Shown: positions 5,387-9,976 of the stretch, in pieces
How positions within the stretch are numbered: the first letter of the stretch is position 1
How the letters are laid out: each line of letters begins with the position of its first letter
NCBI GenBank assembly: GCA_937938065.1
Contig: CALDBH010000112.1
Span: forward strand, 1-9,976
Direction of reading: 5' to 3'
Source: an uncultured Sulfurovum sp.
GTDB lineage: Bacteria; Campylobacterota; Campylobacteria; Campylobacterales; Sulfurovaceae
Length of the DNA stretch: 9,976 bases
The notes under the pieces: model-generated
What the model saw: the letters and a program-made list of their open reading frames with translations, nothing else
Databases searched by the model: none
Told to the model about the DNA's origin: nothing
Translations under genes and position numbers: made by a program

Positions 5387-6318
5387 TATGAAGTTATTTT
5401 ATCCCCTATCAAGTCTGAACACAGATCAAAACGGTTATGCGTCATCAAATGCACTTTACCATGCTCTTCCATGACTTCATCAAAGATGCGTTTAGACAAG
5501 GCAAAGCCTACTTCTTGTTCTTTGTCCTCTCCATCCATTGCTGCGAGGTTCATTTCGTCTATAATCGGTTTTGGTACAGAGATACCTGGTACTTTGTCAT
5601 CTATGAAATTGGCTGTTCTTGCTCTTACGATAGGGAACTGACCTAAAACAAGGTGGGCTTCTTTGGCTGTATCTCTTATGCTTATTTCTTTGGCTTCTTC
5701 AAAGAGTGCTAAGAGCTCTTTTGCATTTTCAAGGTCATATACAGGCTGTGTAATGATGGCACGAGCACCATAATCAAGTTTTTTAATCATACGTTTTTTA
5801 AGGCTGTTCATGTCTTTTGCAGTAGCATTACTCACAGCAAACGGATAGATGGGCTTAGGTGCAGGTTTTAGTGGCTTATTGCTATAGTCTACACCTTTGT
5901 TTAGGTGGTGTATGATGCTTAAAAGCAAGGTAGAGTCACGTTCGAGTACACCTTTAACATCTGGTTGGTCTGAGTATTTTGCAGGGTCACCCGTAAGTGC
6001 CAAGATACAACGCAAGTCAAAATCATTTGCTCCAAGTAGGGTAGATTGTAAAGAAAGTTTGTTTTTGTCTCTCATACTCATCGTAGCGATGACAGGTTTG
6101 TTAAATGTCTGTTGTACTTTGATGGCAGAGAGTACTCCTGACATCTTGAGTTTTGCTAAAGGGTTGTCGGTACAAGAGAAGCCTGTGACTTTGTCTTGTA
6201 AGTTATGTTTCTTGATATCTTCAATGAGACCATCTATAGATGCTCCATGTGGTGGATTGATTTCAACAGTAATAAATCTTTTTTCAAGGCAAAGGACGTC
6301 GCAAAATTTTTCAAACAT
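5386..6318 (-). CDS. metF: Methylenetetrahydrofolate reductase-family protein (MetF-like, divergent)
   Basis: MetF-type enzymes use FAD to reduce 5,10-methylene-tetrahydrofolate to 5-methyl-tetrahydrofolate, the methyl donor for methionine synthesis. The 310-residue product has the expected TIM-barrel length and landmarks. FITVEINPPHG places the likely catalytic glutamate at E19; then come SCTDNPLAKLKMS (48-60), IATMSMRDKN (77-86), LALTGDP with D111, the folate-site glutamine Q191 in ITQPVYD, and VPGI (243-246). E. coli-type MetF has FEFFPP and SVTYGAGG at the first two blocks, so this belongs to a divergent branch closer in style to the reductase half of YitJ-type fusion proteins. The exact substrate and electron donor are therefore less certain. 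The ATG at 6318 follows AAAGAG on the minus strand. The gene is monocistronic here, convergent with the membrane protein and divergent from serB. Confidence 0.82.
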   Translation of the reverse strand: MFEKFCDVLCLEKRFITVEINPPHGASIDGLIEDIKKHNLQDKVTGFSCTDNPLAKLKMSGVLSAIKVQQTFNKPVIATMSMRDKNKLSLQSTLLGANDFDLRCILALTGDPAKYSDQPDVKGVLERDSTLLLSIIHHLNKGVDYSNKPLKPAPKPIYPFAVSNATAKDMNSLKKRMIKKLDYGARAIITQPVYDLENAKELLALFEEAKEISIRDTAKEAHLVLGQFPIVRARTANFIDDKVPGISVPKPIIDEMNLAAMDGEDKEQEVGFALSKRIFDEVMEEHGKVHLMTHNRFDLCSDLIGDKITS

Positions 6319-6343
6319 GAATATACTCTTTATAGTTTAATTA

Positions 6344-6351
6344 GTTATAAT
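6344..6351. promoter_or_regulatory. Overlapping divergent -10 boxes for metF and serB
   Basis: The plus strand reads TATAAT at 6346-6351 (towards serB, about 75 bases ahead of its start). The minus strand reads TATAAC at 6349-6344 (towards metF, start near 6337). They lie in an AT-rich imperfect inverted repeat, TTATA-N11-TATAA, at 6330-6350. No good -35 is visible for either. If both are used they exclude each other sterically. Confidence 0.35.
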
Positions 6352-6427
6352 TCTATCTAAATAATGCATAGAGGGTTATTACAGAATATCCAATGCACTA
6401 CATATTAACAAATATTAATTAGGAATT

Positions 6428-7063
6428 ATGATGACTAAACTAGCCGTATTTGACTTTGATTCAACACTTATGGATGGCGAGACCATCGACTTTTTGGCTG
6501 AACCACTTGGACTTGAAAAGTCTGTGGCAGAGATTACTGAAAGAGCAATGGCAGGGGAGTTAGACTTTTTCAAGTCTCTTATAGCCAGGGTAGCGCTCAT
6601 AGAAGGTTTGGAAGAAGAAAGAGTGAATGGTATTTGTTCAGAACTTCCTATGATGCCTGGTGCGTTTGAAGTGGTGGCTGGTCTTAAAGAACGAGGCTAT
6701 ACGGTCATTTGTTTTTCCGGTGGGTTTAGAAATGCTACAAAACCTGCCTGTGAGAAACTAGGCATTGATGCAGACTTCTCAAACTTCTTACATACTGAAA
6801 GAGGCATACTTACCGGACAGGTCGGTGGAGAGATGATGCATTCTGATGCAAAAGGTGAAATGATAATACGTATGCAAAATCTTTTGGGTGTAAACAGAGA
6901 AGATACACTTGTCGTAGGTGACGGAGCCAATGACCTCAGTATGTTTGCTCATGCAGATACACGTGTGGCTTTTTGTGCAAAACCTGTACTTAAAGAAGCA
7001 GCTACACATTGTGTAGATGAGAAAGATCTCACTCAGATACTTCAGATAGTAGACGCCCTGTAA
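6428..7063 (+). CDS. serB: Phosphoserine phosphatase
   Basis: SerB is a HAD-family hydrolase that dephosphorylates O-phospho-L-serine, the last step of serine biosynthesis. The 211-residue product has the short SerB length, without an ACT domain. It shows every HAD motif: DFDST with nucleophile D9 and acid D11, the cap-domain substrate residues E18 and R54, motif II CFSGGF with S97, motif III K142, and VGDGAND with D165 and D169. AGGA at 6421-6424 is only three bases before the first ATG (6428) but six before the second ATG (6431). Translation may therefore begin at 6431, making 210 residues. The stop codon overlaps the start of the ABC exporter gene (TAATG), so the two are probably translated in a coupled way. 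Confidence 0.93.
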   Translation: MMTKLAVFDFDSTLMDGETIDFLAEPLGLEKSVAEITERAMAGELDFFKSLIARVALIEGLEEERVNGICSELPMMPGAFEVVAGLKERGYTVICFSGGFRNATKPACEKLGIDADFSNFLHTERGILTGQVGGEMMHSDAKGEMIIRMQNLLGVNREDTLVVGDGANDLSMFAHADTRVAFCAKPVLKEAATHCVDEKDLTQILQIVDAL

Positions 7064-8829
7064 TGCAAAATAACAGTTGTAGTATAAAAGGCATTGTACG
7101 ACAACTGTTCAGTTATAAAAAAGCTGTCCTCTTAGGAAATGTGCTTGCACTGCTTTCTACACTGCTTGTTGTGATTATTCCTCTTTTTATCCCTGTACTG
7201 GTAGATGAACTATTACTGGGACAGGAACATGGATTCATCGCATGGATATCTGAGAATATTTTCACTTCTGACACAAAAGGGTATGTGCTCTTTGTTTTAG
7301 TTCTTATCATCTTTCTTCGCGTTGCCAGCGTGCTTTTAAGCATTATGCAGAGTAAAATATTTACAGTCATATCAAAAAATATTACGTATAAGATGAGAGA
7401 GTCACTACTCAAGCATTTGAAACATGTTTCACTCAAAGAGTACGAGACAATGCGTGTAGGAGCAGTGACTTCAAAACTGGTCACGGATGTAGAGACTATA
7501 GACGGATTTGTAAGCAGCACCATCTCTAAATTTATTATCGCTTCTTTTGTGTTGCTTTTTTCTGCTGTAGTACTGTTTTGGATCCATTGGCAGCTTGCCG
7601 TGTTCATCTTGGTGACCAATCCTATCGTTGTATTTTTTACTGCCAAACTTGCACGCAACATCGGTAGACTTAAAAAAGATGAGAACAAAGCAGTGGAAGT
7701 CTTTCAGTCTGCATTAAATGAAACCTTGGAGCTTTTTCATCAGATTCGTGCGGCGAATAAAGAAGAGTACTTTTTTGGTAAGAGTGAAGACAAAGCTGAA
7801 GAACTAAAAGACCACGCTATCGCATACGGGTACAAAAGTGAAGCTGCGATGAAGTACTCTTACCTAGTGTTTTTGAGCGGATATGAAGTCTTTAGGGCAG
7901 TGAGTATCTTAGCTGTGGCATACTCTGATCTCTCTGTGGGCTTGATGCTTGCTATTTTTTCTTACCTGTGGGTAATGGTAACACCCACACAAGATATCAT
8001 CAATTTTCAGTATGCACTCTCTACGGCCAAGGCCGCCTGTACACGTATTAACAGTATCTATGCGATGGAGCAGGAACCACAAAGAGAAGAGATGAACAAT
8101 CCTTTTGATGCCCAACATGCCGTTGATATAGAGGTAAAGGATCTTTCGTTCTCTTATCAGAAAGATAAAAGTATATTAACTAATATCAATATGCATATCA
8201 AAAAAGGTGCAAAGGTCGCTATCGTCGGTGCTAGTGGTTCTGGAAAAACTACACTTTCTAACATACTTGTAGGTTTCTATCCATTGGATGAGGGAGAGGT
8301 TGTGTATGGGGGAGTGTCAAACAAAGCGCTGAAACTTTCTACAATAAGAGAAAATATTCATCTCATCTTGCAACATCCTAAACTCTTTAATGATACAATG
8401 TTGTTCAATCTAACACTAGGCAAAGAATATAGTGCGGATGCAGTGCAAAAAGCACTCGAGATCGCGCAGCTTACAGATGTCATAGAACGTTTAGATTTGG
8501 GACTTGATACGCTTGTCGGAAAAGACGGTATCAAGCTCAGTGGAGGGCAACGACAAAGAGTGGCTATAGCAAGGATGATCTTATCTGATCCCAAAGTGGT
8601 GATATTTGATGAATCAACCTCGGCTTTAGATGTACATACAGAAGTGAGACTGTTTGATGCACTGCATGACTTTTTGTCCCAAAAGACGGTGATTACCATT
8701 GCACATAGACTCAGCACCATAAAAAGTGCAGAGTTCATTTATGTGTTGGAAGATGGTAAGGTTGTTGATAGTGGTACACCAAAGGCACTATTGGCAAAAG
8801 ACGAGAGTTATTTTTCTAGCATGGTTTAA
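7063..8829 (+). CDS. ABC exporter, fused membrane and ATPase domains (MsbA/multidrug type)
   Basis: This 588-residue half-transporter has a type-I exporter membrane domain (about 15-325, six spans) followed by a nucleotide-binding domain (about 354-588). It should work as a homodimer in the inner membrane. The ATPase is intact: Walker A GASGSGKTT (389-397), Q-loop glutamine Q437, signature LSGGQ (492-496), Walker B VVIFDE with catalytic E517, D-loop SALD, and H-loop H548. Homologues export lipids (MsbA, lipid A core), drugs, peptides or toxins; the sequence does not decide the cargo. No peptidase C39 domain is present, so it is not a bacteriocin-processing exporter. There is no own Shine-Dalgarno site; it overlaps serB by one base and is followed after nine bases by uppP, an undecaprenyl-carrier enzyme. 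That neighbour suggests an envelope lipid or glycan cargo, but this is inference. Confidence 0.9.
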   Translation: MQNNSCSIKGIVRQLFSYKKAVLLGNVLALLSTLLVVIIPLFIPVLVDELLLGQEHGFIAWISENIFTSDTKGYVLFVLVLIIFLRVASVLLSIMQSKIFTVISKNITYKMRESLLKHLKHVSLKEYETMRVGAVTSKLVTDVETIDGFVSSTISKFIIASFVLLFSAVVLFWIHWQLAVFILVTNPIVVFFTAKLARNIGRLKKDENKAVEVFQSALNETLELFHQIRAANKEEYFFGKSEDKAEELKDHAIAYGYKSEAAMKYSYLVFLSGYEVFRAVSILAVAYSDLSVGLMLAIFSYLWVMVTPTQDIINFQYALSTAKAACTRINSIYAMEQEPQREEMNNPFDAQHAVDIEVKDLSFSYQKDKSILTNINMHIKKGAKVAIVGASGSGKTTLSNILVGFYPLDEGEVVYGGVSNKALKLSTIRENIHLILQHPKLFNDTMLFNLTLGKEYSADAVQKALEIAQLTDVIERLDLGLDTLVGKDGIKLSGGQRQRVAIARMILSDPKVVIFDESTSALDVHTEVRLFDALHDFLSQKTVITIAHRLSTIKSAEFIYVLEDGKVVDSGTPKALLAKDESYFSSMV

Positions 8830-8838
8830 AGGTACACA

Positions 8839-9603
8839 TTGGATATTTTTCAAGCGATAATCATCGGTATTATCGAAGGTTTTACAGAGTTTTTACCCAT
8901 TTCATCTACGGGTCATATGATTGTCGCCAGTGAATTTTTGGGTGTATCCCAGGATGCATTGACAAAAGCTTATGAAGTTATTATCCAATTTGCTGCGATC
9001 CTGGCTGTGATGCTTATCTACAAAGAAAAAATTACTTTCAAGAAAATAGACCTATGGCAAAAACTTTTTATTGCTTTTTTACCTTTGGCCATAGTCGGCT
9101 TCATTTTCAAAGATCAGATCAAAACACTCTTTACAGTAGATGTTGTAGCTTGGATGTTCATTATCGGCGGGATCATTTTTCTCATAGTTGAATATTTCTA
9201 TGAAGAAAAAAAAGCACATGTTACACATGTAGAAAAAGTAAACTATAAGCAGGCACTTTTGGTGGGTATTGCACAGATTTTTTCATTGGTGCCAGGTACC
9301 AGCAGAGCAGGTGCAACTATTATCGGTGGCTTACTTGTTGGATTAGATAGAAAAACATCTATGGAGTTTTCTTTTTTACTTGCGATACCAGTCATGGCAG
9401 CCGTTACAGGTTATGACTTACTGAAACACTATCAAGATTTTGCAGATGCCAACTGGGGTGCTTTTGTTGCAGGGTTCATTGCGGCATTTATCGTTGCTTA
9501 TCTGACAATCAAACTTTTTCTTGCATTTATTGAACGTTTTACGTTCGTGGCATTTGGTATTTATAGAATTATTTTTGGAGTGATCTTACTGATGTTAATT
9601 TAA
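8839..9603 (+). CDS. uppP: Undecaprenyl-diphosphatase UppP (BacA)
   Basis: UppP is a polytopic membrane enzyme that dephosphorylates undecaprenyl pyrophosphate to undecaprenyl phosphate, recycling the carrier for peptidoglycan and other envelope glycans; extra copies give bacitracin resistance. The 254-residue product (E. coli 273) has both catalytic blocks: the glutamate-rich EGFTEFLPISSTGH with E13, E17 and H26, and PGTSRAGATIIGGLLVGLDR with S155 and R156. About seven or eight hydrophobic spans are spread along it. It starts with TTG at 8839, fixed by the family's invariant N-terminus MDIFQAII and by TAAAGG at 8827-8832, six bases before it; this ribosome site overlaps the stop codon of the ABC gene. 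It is the last gene of the serB run. Confidence 0.96.
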   Translation: MDIFQAIIIGIIEGFTEFLPISSTGHMIVASEFLGVSQDALTKAYEVIIQFAAILAVMLIYKEKITFKKIDLWQKLFIAFLPLAIVGFIFKDQIKTLFTVDVVAWMFIIGGIIFLIVEYFYEEKKAHVTHVEKVNYKQALLVGIAQIFSLVPGTSRAGATIIGGLLVGLDRKTSMEFSFLLAIPVMAAVTGYDLLKHYQDFADANWGAFVAGFIAAFIVAYLTIKLFLAFIERFTFVAFGIYRIIFGVILLMLI

Positions 9604-9627
9604 CTCGAAAATGAATCTGAATTTATA

Positions 9628-9657
9628 GAACCTCTTACGAGAGTTTCTCTTAAGTTC
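9628..9657 (+). terminator. Probable terminator after uppP
   Basis: CTTA-GAGA (with one mismatch between) pairs with TCTC-TAAG across 9634-9654, with a three-base loop. The stem can extend outward with GAA/TTC past a small bulge. It lies 25-50 bases after the uppP stop and is followed by a T-rich run ending near 9670. The stem is AT-rich and the T-run is several bases away, so termination may be partial and the helicase gene may receive some read-through. Confidence 0.45.
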
Positions 9658-9678
9658 AAAAATATTTTTTGGACATGA

Positions 9679-9694
9679 ATGAGGGGTACCTCAT
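9679..9694 (+). promoter_or_regulatory. Hairpin just upstream of the helicase ribosome site
   Basis: ATGAGG and CCTCAT form a perfect six-pair stem around a GGTA loop. It ends six bases before the AAAGG ribosome site (9700-9704) and is followed by ATTTT. It could be a second terminator for the previous operon or a leader structure affecting helicase expression; the sequence does not decide between these. Confidence 0.4.
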
Positions 9695-9710
9695 ATTTTA
9701 AAGGTAAATA

Positions 9711-9976
9711 ATGAAATTTAATGAATTTGATTTTCATGCTGATCTAGCAAAAGGTGTGAAAATAGCAGGCTTTAAAGAGCCTAGTCCTATTCAGGAGATG
9801 GCTATCCCTATCATTGCTAATGGTAGTGATATGGTAGGTCAAGCCCATACGGGTACAGGAAAGACAGCAGCGTTTGGTCTTCCTATGATGGATAAACTTG
9901 CCAAAGGTGAGATAGAAAGAGCATTGGTCATCACACCTACAAGAGAGTTGGCGACACAGGTAGCTGATGAACTTTA
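9711..9976 (+). CDS. DEAD-box RNA helicase, N-terminal part, cut by window
   Basis: The visible 88 residues are the start of a DEAD-box ATP-dependent RNA helicase, an enzyme class that remodels RNA in ribosome assembly, mRNA decay and cold adaptation. They show the Q-motif region with the upstream aromatic (F7 in NEFDFHADL) and GFKEPSPIQ ending in the adenine-recognising glutamine, then motif I AHTGTGKT for ATP binding and motif Ia PTRELA for RNA contact. The ATG is supported by AAAGG (9700-9704), six bases upstream. The DEAD motif itself and the second RecA domain lie beyond the edge, so RhlE, DeaD or CshA type cannot be told. It appears to begin its own transcription unit after the uppP terminator, though no convincing promoter is seen. 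Confidence 0.92.
   Translation, partial: MKFNEFDFHADLAKGVKIAGFKEPSPIQEMAIPIIANGSDMVGQAHTGTGKTAAFGLPMMDKLAKGEIERALVITPTRELATQVADEL

Noticed and set aside
5897..6340. 147-codon plus-strand open frame antisense to metF
   Set aside because: It mirrors the conserved MetF reading frame and has no recognisable domain or ribosome site.
7113..7688. 191-codon open frame on the minus strand inside the ABC exporter gene
   Set aside because: It is antisense to a clearly conserved coding region, is rich in serine and threonine as expected for a shadow frame, shows no family motif and has no promoter or ribosome-site support.
8358..8738. 126-codon minus-strand open frame antisense to the ATPase domain
   Set aside because: It is antisense to the Walker/signature region of the ABC gene, and the conservation clearly belongs to the plus strand.
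1..9976. CRISPR array, tRNA, rRNA, phage or toxin-antitoxin genes
   Set aside because: I looked for regularly spaced repeats, tRNA-like cloverleaf ends and small paired toxin-antitoxin frames and saw none. The non-coding space is small and is accounted for by the promoters, hairpins and inverted-repeat element listed.

Overview
The window looks like an ordinary chromosomal stretch of an AT-rich Gram-negative bacterium, most likely a Campylobacterota (epsilonproteobacterium) of the Sulfurovum/Sulfurimonas type. That placement is an inference from protein style, for example the short GreA N-terminus beginning MQKEPM, from the low GC content, and from tight gene packing with 1- and 4-base overlaps. 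No 16S rRNA or other decisive marker is present.

Layout from left to right. (1) A minus-strand pair, surE followed by a tcdA-like E1/ThiF-family gene cut by the left edge, joined by a 4-base ATGA overlap and read from a TATAAT promoter near 1360. (2) A divergent plus-strand run from 1423 to 4057: greA (transcript-cleavage factor), argC (arginine biosynthesis), an LpxH-like metallophosphoesterase and a YqaA/DedA-family membrane protein. (3) A small minus-strand DUF3817 membrane protein whose 3' end overlaps yqaA convergently by 43 bases. (4) A 365-base gene-free stretch (4309-4673) that holds the clearest non-housekeeping object here: a ~264-base MITE-like element with 31-base imperfect terminal inverted repeats, flanked by TA dinucleotides and containing several hairpins. 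(5) A plus-strand multi-pass membrane protein of unknown function. (6) A convergent minus-strand metF-family gene, with a shared hairpin between the two. (7) A plus-strand run serB - ABC exporter - uppP (6428-9603), divergent from metF and closed by a hairpin. (8) The start of a DEAD-box RNA helicase gene, cut by the right edge.

Functionally the window mixes core metabolism (arginine, serine, one-carbon folate), RNA and transcription maintenance (GreA, TcdA-like, DEAD-box helicase) and envelope work. The envelope genes are the LpxH-like phosphatase, the YqaA/DedA protein, the MsbA-type ABC exporter and UppP, which recycles the undecaprenyl carrier. I see no defence system, CRISPR array, phage, tRNA or rRNA. 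The points most worth checking are the MITE-like element and how it meets the promoters on both sides, the long convergent overlap of yqaA and the DUF3817 gene, and the divergent MetF sequence. I did not find a convincing new multi-gene system.
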